From CBDHCC01 sp965219235 (GTDB taxonomy: Bacteria; Pseudomonadota; Alphaproteobacteria; Sphingomonadales; Sphingomonadaceae), in contig OZ244721.1 of NCBI GenBank assembly GCA_965219235.1, positions 558,001 through 622,000 of the forward strand: DNA of 64,000 bases, in the 5' to 3' direction. The notes under the pieces are model-generated. The model ran no database searches and was not told the origin of the DNA. It saw only the letters and a list, made by a program, of their open reading frames with translations. Positions 1 to 8,710 of this stretch are shown here, in pieces (the first letter of the stretch is position 1; each line of letters opens with the position of its first letter). Made by a program: the position numbers and the translations under genes.

Positions 1-304
1 GCGCCCTCGACGCCTCGCCGATGCTGGCGAGCAGTTCGAGGAAGAAGGGGTGCGAGAGCGGCAGTGGCTGCCCGCGCATGTAGGGCGTCACGATCACGAT
101 CGAACCCTCGGCGCCGATCGGCGCCTTCGGCATCGAGGGTCGGAACGGGTAGTCGTGATCGCGCGCCAAGGCCCAGATCCGCTGCTTGGTGCGCGTCGAG
201 ATCAGGGGCTGGTCGTTGAGCGCGCGCGACACGGTCGACACCGACACGCCCGCGAGCTTGGCGAGGTGTTCGAGCGTCGTCTTGCTGTTGCTACCGTCGG
301 CCAT
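1..304 (-). CDS. LacI-family transcriptional regulator (N-terminal part, cut by window edge)
   Basis: Only the first 101 codons are in the window; the gene continues beyond position 1. The ATG at 304..302 opens a protein whose residues 9-60 are a classical LacI helix-turn-helix and hinge (TLEHLAKLAGVSVSTVSRAL, then a TRTKQRIWALA-like helix). The start of the sugar-binding domain follows (GSIVIVTPYMRG). It is divergent from the sugar permease at 363, with only 58 bases between the two starts, so it very probably represses the permease and the receptor/halogenase/glycosidase genes to the right. The inducer is inferred to be an alpha-glucan oligosaccharide. Family assignment is firm; the effector is inference. 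Confidence 0.9.
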   Translation of the reverse strand, partial: MADGSNSKTTLEHLAKLAGVSVSTVSRALNDQPLISTRTKQRIWALARDHDYPFRPSMPKAPIGAEGSIVIVTPYMRGQPLPLSHPFFLELLASIGEASRA

Positions 305-362
305 CGCGCCCAGAGTTGGTGAGTGTCGAACGCGGGCGGTGTAGCGCATCACGGGGGGCGGA

Positions 363-1892
363 TTGCAAGCAGGAGGAGCGACCGGGAACCGGGAGCACGC
401 TCCGCCAACGCCGCCTCCCCGCAGGTTGTCGCCCGGCGAACTCGTCGATGTCAGCTTCGGATTGCTGGGCGTGCAGATCGTCTGGGGCCTGCAGAACGTC
501 AACACGACCCGCATCTTCCAGTCGCTCGGCGCCGGTGTCTCCGACTTGCCGATCCTGTGGATCGCGGCGCCGATCACCGGGCTGCTGGTGCAACCGATCG
601 TCGGCTATCTGAGCGATCGCACCCGTGGGCGGTTCGGTCGCCGCCGGCCCTATCTCGCGGCCGGCGCCGCGCTCAGCGCGCTCGCCCTGATCGGCATGGC
701 GGAGGCGACCACGCTGTGGTCCGCGATCATGGCCCTGTGGGTGCTGACGGCGGCGGTGAACATCGCCATGCAGCCGCTCCGTTCGCTGATGGCCGACCTG
801 CTTCCCCCCGAGCAGCGGACCGCGGGGTTCGCCGCGCAGGTCGTGTTCATCGGCGCCGGCGCGGTGTTCGCCTCGGCGCTGCCCTGGATGCTGGTCACCT
901 GGTTCGGGGTCGCGGGCGTGGGCGAGGGGGGTGTGTCCCGCGTCGTCCAGCTCGCCTTCCGGATCGGGGCCGTGGGCCTGTTGCTGAGCGTGGGCTGGAC
1001 CGTGCTCAGGGTGCGCGAGCCGCGCGGTGGTCCCGTCGCGCCCGCGATCGGCGTGGTCCTCGACGCACCGCGCACGGCGGCGGTCCCGACGCAGCGCGCC
1101 GGCATCGCGTGGACGATCGCGGGCGCCGCCGTGGGCGTCTTCGCCGCCTCGCAGGGACTGCGTCGCGAGATCTATCTGGTGGCCGCGCTGGCCTTCGCGT
1201 TCGGCGTCGCGCGATGCCTGGTCGTCGCGGGCCACCGGCGCGGCAAGGCCGCCGCAGGGTTGCTCGAGATCGTGGAGGACGCGATCCTGATGCCGCCCCT
1301 CCTCCGGCGGCTGGCCTGGGTCCAGTTCTTCACCTGGTTCGGACTCTTCGCATTGTGGGTCTATGCGGTGCCGGCCGTGGCCGCGCGCCATTACGGCACG
1401 TCAGATGCGGCGTCGCGCGGTTACGAGGCGGCCGCCAACTGGGTGGGACTGCTGTTCGCGATCTACGACGGGGTCGCGATCGTCGTGGCGCTGGCGCTTC
1501 CGTGGATCGCCGGGCGGCTGGGCCTTCGGCGGAGCCACGCCCTGTGCCTCGGACTGGGCGCGGCGGGACTGGCGGGGATGGTCGTGCTGCGCGAGCCCCA
1601 GCTGCTCTGGATTGCGTCCCTCGGGATCGGCTGCGCCTGGGCCTCCATCCTGTCCACCCCCTACGCGATGATCGCCGAGGCGGCGCCTGCGGACAAGGTC
1701 GGCGTGCACATGGGGATCCACAACATCTTCCTCGTGTTGCCCCAGCTGGTCGCGGCCTCCGTCCTGGGGGCCGTCATGGACCGGGTGTTCGCGGGCGACG
1801 CCCGCTCCATGCTGGCGCTCGCGACGGGCGCGGTCGCGCTGGCCGCCGGTCTGTCCCTCCTCATCCTTCCGGCGTCCTCCCACCGACGCTGA
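363..1892 (+). CDS. MFS sugar transporter (GPH/sucrose-maltose porter type)
   Basis: A 509-residue inner-membrane carrier with about 12 hydrophobic segments. The N-terminal region LSPGELVDVSFGLLGVQIVW, the loop SDRTRGRFGRRRPY (the MFS A-motif, residues about 82-95) and the internal IVGYLSDRT segment match the glycoside porter branch that imports sucrose- or maltose-like disaccharides with protons. It begins at TTG 363. The only other in-frame start nearby is TTG 426, which would remove the usual short cytoplasmic lead. A GGAGGAG sequence lies at 372-378 but no in-frame start follows it closely, so the start is uncertain. As first gene to the right of the LacI gene it probably takes up oligosaccharides released by the outer-membrane and periplasmic steps of this locus. 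Confidence 0.85.
   Translation: MQAGGATGNREHAPPTPPPRRLSPGELVDVSFGLLGVQIVWGLQNVNTTRIFQSLGAGVSDLPILWIAAPITGLLVQPIVGYLSDRTRGRFGRRRPYLAAGAALSALALIGMAEATTLWSAIMALWVLTAAVNIAMQPLRSLMADLLPPEQRTAGFAAQVVFIGAGAVFASALPWMLVTWFGVAGVGEGGVSRVVQLAFRIGAVGLLLSVGWTVLRVREPRGGPVAPAIGVVLDAPRTAAVPTQRAGIAWTIAGAAVGVFAASQGLRREIYLVAALAFAFGVARCLVVAGHRRGKAAAGLLEIVEDAILMPPLLRRLAWVQFFTWFGLFALWVYAVPAVAARHYGTSDAASRGYEAAANWVGLLFAIYDGVAIVVALALPWIAGRLGLRRSHALCLGLGAAGLAGMVVLREPQLLWIASLGIGCAWASILSTPYAMIAEAAPADKVGVHMGIHNIFLVLPQLVAASVLGAVMDRVFAGDARSMLALATGAVALAAGLSLLILPASSHRR
364..370. promoter_or_regulatory. Candidate LacI-family half-site next to the permease start
   Basis: TGCAAGC here is the reverse complement of the GCTTGCA found twice upstream of the TonB-dependent receptor. 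TGCAAGC/GCTTGCA is the arm of the usual LacI-family palindrome. It lies at the 3' end of the short divergent LacI/permease gap and overlaps the proposed TTG start. Only one arm is well conserved, so this is a suggestion. Confidence 0.35.
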
Positions 1893-2020
1893 CCGGCCCT
1901 CGGACTTCCTCGGCCGCCCATCCGAACATTTCCGCAAAGTCCGAACCGTCCTCCCGGCCGCGCGCAACGTCTCTGCGCGCCAGGAGGGAAAAAGGTGCGC
2001 GTTTCCGCTTTGATAGAATT

Positions 2021-2078
2021 CGCTTGCAGTCCGATCCGGTCTGCGCAAAAACATGCAAAATAGGGCAGGGCGCTTGCA
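2021..2078. promoter_or_regulatory. Pair of candidate LacI-family operators 50 bp apart before the receptor gene
   Basis: The octamer CGCTTGCA occurs at 2021-2028 and again at 2071-2078, exactly 50 bases apart, in the 239-base gap between the permease and the receptor ATG at 2132. Each is the well-kept right arm of a LacI-type palindrome (TGCAAGCGCTTGCA); the left arms are degenerate. Spacing near five helical turns would place both sites on one face of the DNA. The promoter of the receptor/halogenase operon should lie in or near this interval; no confident -35/-10 pair is assigned. Confidence 0.5.
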
Positions 2079-2131
2079 ATGCGGTCCGCCCGCCAACGCT
2101 GCGGCAAACGCAGGACATCGGGGAGAGAGAT

Positions 2132-5100
2132 ATGGCGGAGTCTCGCGCGCGCAGTTCAGGGCTCCTGGGCGGCGTGTCGCTCGCCGCCCTCGTCCTGATG
2201 GGGTTGGGCAGTCCGGCCGTGGCGCAGACCCGCTCCGACGATCCGTCGACTCCCGCGCCGGCGGATGGGGAGCAATCGGGCGCGGTGGCCGACACCTCGA
2301 CGCAGACGCAGCAGTCGTCCACCAGCGCGACCGCCGCCGGAGACGCCGGCACGACCGACACCACGCAGGCCATCATCATCACGGGCGTCCGGCAGGCGCT
2401 CGCCACGTCGCAGGACATCAAGAAGAACGCCGACACCTTCGTCGACTCGATCACCGCGACCGACATCGGAGCCTTTCCCGACAAGTCGGCGTCCGAAGCG
2501 CTCCAGCGGGTGCCCGGCATCACCGTCAGCCGGTTGCAGTCGGCCGACGACAGCACCCATCCCTCGGGCGAACCGACCGGGGTGCTCATCCGCGGCCTGA
2601 CCCAGGTCCGCACCGAGCTCAACGGCCGCGACAGCTTCTCGGCCGATTCGGCGCGCGGGCTGAACTTCAACGACGTCTCGCCCGAGCTGCTGGCCGGCGT
2701 CGACGCCTACAAGAACCAGACCGCCGAGATGATCGAGGGCGGCATCGCCGGCACCGTCAACCTGCGCACGCGCCTGCCGCTGGACCAGAACGGACTGCTG
2801 GTCACCGGCAGCGCGAAGGTGAACTACGGCGATCGGTCGGACCGCTGGACGCCCGAGTTCTCCGGCCTGGTCAGCTATTCGACGGACACCCCGATCGGCC
2901 GGTTCGGCCTCCTGGCGAACTATGCCCGCAGCCATGTGGTGACCCGCACCGAGAGCGTCATCATGGACAAGATCGACACCTACTGCACCGCGGGGTTCGG
3001 CACCCCGTCGGCGGGAACGGTCGATCCCGACGGCGGCGTGGGCTGCACCGCCAACCCCTTCGGCGGCACCGGCTTCGCGCTGATCCCCGACGGCGTCCGC
3101 TATTCGCAGGTCGACTACGACCGCAAGCGCCGGGGCGCCGCGCTGGCGGCCCAGTACGAGAACAACGCCGGCACCCTGCGCGCGACCGTCCAGTACATCG
3201 ACTCGCACTATCGCAACGCGTGGCTGGAGCGGGCGAGCCACGTCATCCTCGAGGGCGGTTACTTCGGCACCCCGGCGTTCAATCCCCGCACCTCCAGCAT
3301 CCTGGGACCGGCGCCCGGCACCCCCGACTTCGTGTTCGGACCCGACGGCCTGCTGCGGTCGGGCACGCTGACGCAGGGTCATGGCAGCTTCAGCGGCACG
3401 TTCGACAGCGTCCAGGCGGCGATCAACGCGGGATCGGCCATACCCGGGGTGCCGTTCGTCAACTATTGCGGCGCCGGGTCCTCGTGCACCTCGCTGCGCG
3501 ATGGGCTGTACTTCCAGGACGAAGGCCGCAACTTCGCGCATCGCGAGGGCACGAAGGATATCTCGGGCAATCTCAAATGGGATCCGATCGACCGGCTCCA
3601 CATCAACGCCGACGTCCAGTACATCGACGCCAGCGCCTACAACAACGACATCATCGTCACAGCCGGCTCGATGGCCAATGTGGAGTACAGCGTGAACGGC
3701 GACGGCACGCCGCAGGTGACGCTGCTGCCGGGGTCCAACGTCAACTACGCGCCCGGCGGGCTGGCGAACCCGCACAACTACTGGATCCCCTTCATCCAGG
3801 GCCATGTCGAGGACAATGACGGCAAGGAGTTCGCGATCCGCGGCGACGCCGATTACGACTTCGGGGACGGCGGCTGGCTCGACTCGCTCAAGGTCGGCGT
3901 GCGCTATGCCAACCGGCGGCAGACGGTGCGCTATTCCACCTTCAACTGGACGCCGATCGCGGCCAACTGGAACTGCAACGGCCCGGGCTTCAACGCCGAC
4001 AACACCACCGGCGGCCCCTATCCCACCGACACCGGCAATTGCGGCGGCAATGTCGGCCATCCCGACTTCACGGGCTATGGCGCCGGCATCTGGGAATCCT
4101 ACGACCTGGGCGATTTCTACGACGGCGGAGTCTATCCCAACGGGGAACTGGTCTATCTGAACCGGCCGACGCTGTCCAACTTCGCCAAGCTGATCGCGTC
4201 GGTGGGCGGCGCGGCGACCCATTCGCCGATCGGCGGCGGCTACACCGCGATCTGCGACCGGGAGGAGGCGACGGTCGACGACTGCTTCACGCCCGGCGAG
4301 GTGCTGAGGGTGCGCGAGCGCACGACCGCCGGCTACGCGATGCTGCGCTTCGGCGGTGACGACAAGACGATCTTCGGCGACGTCAACGTCATCGGCAATG
4401 TCGGCGTGCGGGTCGTCCGCACCAAGGTGGACAGCACCGGCAGCGTCGCCTTTCCGGCGACCAACATCTTCAACAACCTGCCGGCCTGCGACACGGCCTT
4501 GTCGGGCGGCAGCCTGCTCAACGTGAGCTGCTATGTCACACCCGAGATCCGCGCCTTCGCGGATGGCGGCGTGACCCCGAACACCTATCGCGGCACCGAC
4601 ACCCAGTGGCTGCCGAGCTTCAACGTCCGGTTCGGACTGGACGCGAAGGACTTCGTCCGCTTCGCCTACTCCCGCGCGCTGTCGCGTCCCGATTTCGGCC
4701 TGCTGCGCAACACGGTCGCGATCAACGCGCCGATCATCAACACGACGGCCGACTCGCCCTACATCGTCTACAACTCGCCGACCGCGGAGCGCACGCCTGA
4801 GAACGTCACCGGGTACAACTTCGTGTTCGTCGCCAACGCCGGCAACGCCGGTTTGCGGCCGATCACCGCCGACCAGTTCGACATCTCGTTCGAACGCTAC
4901 ATGGGGCGGTCGAGTTCGTTCACGCTGGACGCGTTCTACAAGAAGCTGAACGGCAGCATCAGCTATGGCCAGTTCACCCGCACCTTCGACAATGGCGGAT
5001 CGGTCCAGACGGTGCGCTTCCTGGGGCCGCAGAACGCCGGCAAGGGCGGCGAACTGGCAGGGTTCGAGGCCGCCTACCAGACGTTCTTCGACTTCCTTCC

Positions 5101-5626
5101 CGGTCTGCTCAGCGGCCTCGGCACGCAGCTCAACTACACCTATGTCCATCAGTCGGGGATCAACAACTCGAACCTGATCACCGCGACATCCGGGGGCGAC
5201 GTCGGGGCGGTCGGCGCGGGCCAGCCGGCGCTGGGGGGCACGGGATCGGTGATCGATTCGCATCGCCTGGCCGGCATCTCGACGCACACCTTCAACGTGG
5301 TCGGATTGTACGAGAAGGGGCCGGTGGGGCTGCGCCTCGCCTACAACTGGCGCTCGCGCTACCTGACCCAGAACCTGGACTGCTGCATCGGTCTGCCGGT
5401 GTTCCAGAAGGCGGCCGGGTTCCTGGACGGGTCGCTGCGCCTCTCGGTCAACCGCTATGCCGAGCTGTCGCTCGAAGCCTCCAACCTCCTGAACACCAAG
5501 ACGGTGTTCCAGCAGCAGATCTTCGGCGACTCCCCGGCCACGCCCGGAGCCGATCCGGTCTATCTCGACTCCGCCTGGAGCCGCAACGACCGGCGCTTCC
5601 AGTTCGGCGTGCGGGTCAAGTTCTGA
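2132..5626 (+). CDS. TonB-dependent outer-membrane receptor (carbohydrate type)
   Basis: 1164 residues. The ATG at 2132 is preceded by GGGAGAGA and starts a signal peptide (hydrophobic residues about 11-29, cleavage near AVAQ at 32). A Thr/Ser/Gln-rich linker follows, then the TonB box/plug: IIITGVRQAL, FPDKSASEALQRVPGITVSR, VLIRGLTQVRTELNGR and EGGIAGTVNLRTR. A long 22-strand barrel ends in an aromatic terminus (FGVRVKF), as expected for outer-membrane proteins. The plug pattern is that of the sphingomonad/Caulobacter family used for sugar uptake. The reading frame stays open far upstream, but those codons lie inside the permease gene. It probably imports alpha-glucan fragments for the neighbouring permease and GH97 enzyme. 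The tandem halogenase genes follow 31 bases downstream. Confidence 0.93.
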   Translation: MAESRARSSGLLGGVSLAALVLMGLGSPAVAQTRSDDPSTPAPADGEQSGAVADTSTQTQQSSTSATAAGDAGTTDTTQAIIITGVRQALATSQDIKKNADTFVDSITATDIGAFPDKSASEALQRVPGITVSRLQSADDSTHPSGEPTGVLIRGLTQVRTELNGRDSFSADSARGLNFNDVSPELLAGVDAYKNQTAEMIEGGIAGTVNLRTRLPLDQNGLLVTGSAKVNYGDRSDRWTPEFSGLVSYSTDTPIGRFGLLANYARSHVVTRTESVIMDKIDTYCTAGFGTPSAGTVDPDGGVGCTANPFGGTGFALIPDGVRYSQVDYDRKRRGAALAAQYENNAGTLRATVQYIDSHYRNAWLERASHVILEGGYFGTPAFNPRTSSILGPAPGTPDFVFGPDGLLRSGTLTQGHGSFSGTFDSVQAAINAGSAIPGVPFVNYCGAGSSCTSLRDGLYFQDEGRNFAHREGTKDISGNLKWDPIDRLHINADVQYIDASAYNNDIIVTAGSMANVEYSVNGDGTPQVTLLPGSNVNYAPGGLANPHNYWIPFIQGHVEDNDGKEFAIRGDADYDFGDGGWLDSLKVGVRYANRRQTVRYSTFNWTPIAANWNCNGPGFNADNTTGGPYPTDTGNCGGNVGHPDFTGYGAGIWESYDLGDFYDGGVYPNGELVYLNRPTLSNFAKLIASVGGAATHSPIGGGYTAICDREEATVDDCFTPGEVLRVRERTTAGYAMLRFGGDDKTIFGDVNVIGNVGVRVVRTKVDSTGSVAFPATNIFNNLPACDTALSGGSLLNVSCYVTPEIRAFADGGVTPNTYRGTDTQWLPSFNVRFGLDAKDFVRFAYSRALSRPDFGLLRNTVAINAPIINTTADSPYIVYNSPTAERTPENVTGYNFVFVANAGNAGLRPITADQFDISFERYMGRSSSFTLDAFYKKLNGSISYGQFTRTFDNGGSVQTVRFLGPQNAGKGGELAGFEAAYQTFFDFLPGLLSGLGTQLNYTYVHQSGINNSNLITATSGGDVGAVGAGQPALGGTGSVIDSHRLAGISTHTFNVVGLYEKGPVGLRLAYNWRSRYLTQNLDCCIGLPVFQKAAGFLDGSLRLSVNRYAELSLEASNLLNTKTVFQQQIFGDSPATPGADPVYLDSAWSRNDRRFQFGVRVKF

Positions 5627-5632
5627 CGATGG

Positions 5633-5649
5633 CCCCTGTCGCACAGGGG
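5633..5649 (+). promoter_or_regulatory. Hairpin covering the halogenase ribosome-binding site
   Basis: CCCCTGT-CGC-ACAGGGG forms a perfect 7-bp stem with a 3-base loop directly between the receptor stop (5624-5626) and the GTG start at 5658. The right arm contains the AGGGG that would serve as ribosome-binding site. It is not followed by a T-run, so it looks less like a terminator than a structure that lowers halogenase translation relative to the receptor or stabilises the upstream message. Confidence 0.45.
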
Positions 5650-5657
5650 AATGGGCC

Positions 5658-7214
5658 GTGACGCAAAGCGGGAACGGGAGCGGGCCGGCGGAGCCGTTCC
5701 GGATCGTCATCCTCGGCGGCGGGACCGCTGGCTGGATGACGGCCGCCGGCCTGCGCGACCAGCTCCCGGACACCGACTACGCGATCACCCTGATCGAATC
5801 CGACGAGATCGGGACCGTGGGAGTCGGCGAGGCGACGCTGCCGCATCTCAAGATCTTCAACGACCGGCTCGGGATCGACGAGGCGCTGTTCATGCGCGAG
5901 ACCCGGGCCACCTTCAAGCTGGGCATCGAGTTTCGCGACTGGGATCGGCCGGGCGAGGGCTACATCCACCCGTTCGGCGCCTTCGGCGAGCCCTGGGGCG
6001 GCGTCGACTTCCAGCACCACTGGCTGCGCGCCCGGCGGACCGGGCGCGACGACACCCCGCTGCAGGACTACTCCTACGCCGTCGCCGCGGCGCGCGCGGG
6101 CGCGTTCGAGTTCCCCAACGAGGAGCCGGGGTCGATCCGCTCGACCTATTCCTACGCCTATCATTTCGATGCCGGGCGCTACGCCGGGTTCCTGCGGCGG
6201 TGGGCGATCGGGCGGGGGGTGGCGCGGATCGAGGGACGGGTGCTCGCGGTCGAGCGCGCGCCCGGTTCGGGCGACATCGCCGCGCTGACCCTGCGGTCGG
6301 GCGCGCGGATCGGCGGCGACCTGTTCGTCGACTGCAGCGGGTTCCGCTCGCTGCTGCTCGGCGACACGATGGGGGTCGAGTGGCGGGACTGGACGCACTG
6401 GCTGCCCTGCGACCGCGCCCTGGCGCTGCCATGCGAGCGTTCGGCCAGGACCACACCCTACACCCGGGCCACGGCGCAACGCGCCGGCTGGACCTGGCGG
6501 ATCCCGCTCCAGCACCGCACCGGCAACGGCTATGTCTTCTCCAGCCGATTCGCCGACGAGGACGAGGCGCTCCGGACGCTGACCGGCGCGCTCGACGGCC
6601 CCGCGCTCGGCGAGCCGCGGCTGCTGCGCTTCGCGCCGGGGCGCAGGGAGCGCGGCTGGGCGGGCAATTGCGTGGCGATCGGGCTGGCGAGCGGCTTTCT
6701 CGAACCGCTCGAATCGACCAGCATCTATCTGATCCAGGCCGCCGTCACCGACCTCGCCACCCTGATGCCGCGCCCCGGCGGGGAGGGCATCGACCCCCGG
6801 CTGTCGGACGAATTCAACCGCCTGTTCGCGATGCAGTACGACCGCGTGCGCGACTTCCTGGTGCTGCACTATGTCGCCAACCGGCGGCAGGACGAGCCGT
6901 TCTGGGACGCTCTGCGCGCCATGGAGCTGCCCGACACGCTGGCGCACAAGATCGCGCTGTTCCGCGAACGCGGCATCGCCCCCGACTATCGGTACGGGCT
7001 GTTCGCGCGGGACAGCTGGCTTTCGGTGCTGATCGGCCAGGGCATCCGGCCCGACGGCCATGAGCGGCTGGCCGACACCTTCGATCCGGACGGTGTCGCC
7101 GATCGCCTGGACGACCTGCGCGAGCGCATCGCGTCCGGCGTCGGGGCGATGTCGGCGCATGACGACTTCATCGCGGGCTATTGCGGGGCGCGGCCGGTGG
7201 ACGCGGCGGCGTGA
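5658..7214 (+). CDS. Flavin-dependent tryptophan halogenase family protein
   Basis: 518 residues from GTG 5658. It carries all hallmarks of the FADH2-dependent tryptophan halogenases (PrnA/RebH): the dinucleotide motif GGGTAGW at residues 20-26, Lys87 in TFKLGIEF (the lysine that binds hypochlorous acid in PrnA), the WxWxI signature W278-T-W280-R-I282, and Glu352 in EPLEST (the PrnA Glu346 equivalent). Length is close to PrnA (538). Homologues beside TonB-dependent receptors are common in Caulobacter and sphingomonads; their substrate is unknown and is probably not free tryptophan. The start of the next gene overlaps its stop (GTGA). A separate flavin reductase would be needed and is not nearby. 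Confidence 0.9.
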   Translation: MTQSGNGSGPAEPFRIVILGGGTAGWMTAAGLRDQLPDTDYAITLIESDEIGTVGVGEATLPHLKIFNDRLGIDEALFMRETRATFKLGIEFRDWDRPGEGYIHPFGAFGEPWGGVDFQHHWLRARRTGRDDTPLQDYSYAVAAARAGAFEFPNEEPGSIRSTYSYAYHFDAGRYAGFLRRWAIGRGVARIEGRVLAVERAPGSGDIAALTLRSGARIGGDLFVDCSGFRSLLLGDTMGVEWRDWTHWLPCDRALALPCERSARTTPYTRATAQRAGWTWRIPLQHRTGNGYVFSSRFADEDEALRTLTGALDGPALGEPRLLRFAPGRRERGWAGNCVAIGLASGFLEPLESTSIYLIQAAVTDLATLMPRPGGEGIDPRLSDEFNRLFAMQYDRVRDFLVLHYVANRRQDEPFWDALRAMELPDTLAHKIALFRERGIAPDYRYGLFARDSWLSVLIGQGIRPDGHERLADTFDPDGVADRLDDLRERIASGVGAMSAHDDFIAGYCGARPVDAAA

Positions 7215-8710
7215 CCGCTCCCGCTCCCATGCGCGTCGTGGTCGTCGGACGCGATGCGGCGTTGTGGCTCGCCGCCACCGTCCTCGCGCGCGCGCTCTGG
7301 ACTTCGGAGGTGAGCGTGGCGGCCGTCGAGCTGCCCACCCGTCTTCACGCCGCCTCGACCTACGCCTCGCTGCCGCCGCTCGAAGCGCTGCACGCCAAGC
7401 TGGGGATCGAGGAGGCGGCGCTGCTGCGCGCGACCGGCGGCGCGTTCTCGCTCGGCCACAATTTCGTCGATGCGACGGGCGTCGTCCCGCCCTTCTTCCA
7501 CGCCTGGGGCTCCTGCGGAGCACCCGTTCAGGGCGATGCGTTCCTGCCCCACTGGATCAAGGCGCGGCGCTACGGGCTGGAGGCGGGGCTGCAGGATTTC
7601 TGCCCGGGCGCCGTCGCCGCGAAGAACGGCCGGCTCCTGCTGCCCGACGACGCCACCGACGCGTTCGGAAGGAGCGACTATGCCTATCACCTGCCCGCGA
7701 TGGCCTATGTCGGCTATCTGAAGGGGATCGCGCCCCGTGTCGGCGTCCAGCCGCATCGGGCACGATCCGTGTGCGCCGAACGCGCGGAGGACGGCGCGAT
7801 CGCCGCCCTGACGCTCGACGGCGGCGAGCGGGTCGCCGGCGACCTGTTCGTCGATGCCAGCGGCGCGGACGCGGTGCTGATCGGTGGCGCGCTCGGCGTG
7901 ACCTGGGACAGCTGGCGCGCGCATTTCCCGGCCGATCGCCGCCTGATCGCGCGCGGAGCCCGCCTGCGCCCGCTGCCCGCCTATGCCGAACAGCGCGCCT
8001 GGGGGGAGGGATGGACGCGGCTCCACCCCGATCAGACCGGCACGTCGGTCGTCCAGGTCCATGACGGCGATCGTCTCGACGACGAGACGGCGCTGCGCGG
8101 CGCAGAGGCGACCGCCCGAATGCCGCTCGCCGATGTGGTGGTGGAGCGGATCGAGCCGGGCCGCCGCCGCGCCGCCTGGACCGCCAATTGCGTCGCGATC
8201 GGCGAGGCCGCGGCACTGTTCGATCCCGTCCACGGCGTCGAGCTGCAGGCGGTCCAGCTCGGCATCGTCCACCTGCTGTCGCTGTTCCCCGGCGGACCGA
8301 TCGAGTCGGCCGGGCGCGCCGAATACAACCGCAGGATCGGATCGCTGTTCGAGCGCCTCCGCGACTTCCAGTCGGCCGCCTATGTTCCGGCCCCCTATGC
8401 CGGCGTGTTCTGGGAGAGGGCTCGGCGGGCGACCCCATCCGCCGAGCTCGCGCACCGGATCGCCACCTTCCGCGCGCGCGGCGAGCTGGCGCCGATGGAG
8501 GACGACGGCTTCCTGCCCGACAGCTGGCACACGCTGTTCACCGGCTTGGGGGTGATGCCCGACAGCTGGCCGCCGGCGATCGACCGGGTGCCGCCCGAGC
8601 GGGTCAAGGCGGCGTTTCGCGGCATGTTCGAGTTCATCGGCGAGACCGTGCGCCGGCAGCCCCTCCACGACGACTATCTGCGCGAAAGCCTCGCGGGGAT
8701 CGACCGATGA
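7211..8710 (+). CDS. Degenerate tryptophan halogenase paralogue, probably not a halogenase
   Basis: 499 residues from GTG 7211 (GTGA overlap with the upstream halogenase; ATG 7229 is the alternative). It aligns along its length with the neighbouring halogenase (ALHAKLGIEEAALLRATGGAFSLG, GDLFVDASGADAVLIGG, WTANCVAIGEAAALFDP), so it is a divergent duplicate. The key residues are gone: GGGTAGW has become GRDAALW, the catalytic Lys is Ser80 (AFSLGHNF), WxWxI reads GWTRLHP, and EPLEST is DPVHGVE. Length and frame are intact, so it is a retained gene rather than a pseudogene. It may be a non-catalytic partner or scaffold of the first copy. Its stop overlaps the next start (ATGA). Confidence 0.82.
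   Translation: MTAPAPMRVVVVGRDAALWLAATVLARALWTSEVSVAAVELPTRLHAASTYASLPPLEALHAKLGIEEAALLRATGGAFSLGHNFVDATGVVPPFFHAWGSCGAPVQGDAFLPHWIKARRYGLEAGLQDFCPGAVAAKNGRLLLPDDATDAFGRSDYAYHLPAMAYVGYLKGIAPRVGVQPHRARSVCAERAEDGAIAALTLDGGERVAGDLFVDASGADAVLIGGALGVTWDSWRAHFPADRRLIARGARLRPLPAYAEQRAWGEGWTRLHPDQTGTSVVQVHDGDRLDDETALRGAEATARMPLADVVVERIEPGRRRAAWTANCVAIGEAAALFDPVHGVELQAVQLGIVHLLSLFPGGPIESAGRAEYNRRIGSLFERLRDFQSAAYVPAPYAGVFWERARRATPSAELAHRIATFRARGELAPMEDDGFLPDSWHTLFTGLGVMPDSWPPAIDRVPPERVKAAFRGMFEFIGETVRRQPLHDDYLRESLAGIDR

Noticed and set aside
323..2131. The receptor reading frame stays open some 600 codons upstream of its ATG
   Set aside because: That stretch overlaps the MFS porter in another frame and encodes Arg/Gly/Ala-rich nonsense. 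The signal peptide and SD place the start at 2132.
2156..5773. A 1205-codon open frame antisense to the TonB receptor gene
   Set aside because: No recognisable domain, and composition typical of the complement of a high-G+C gene.
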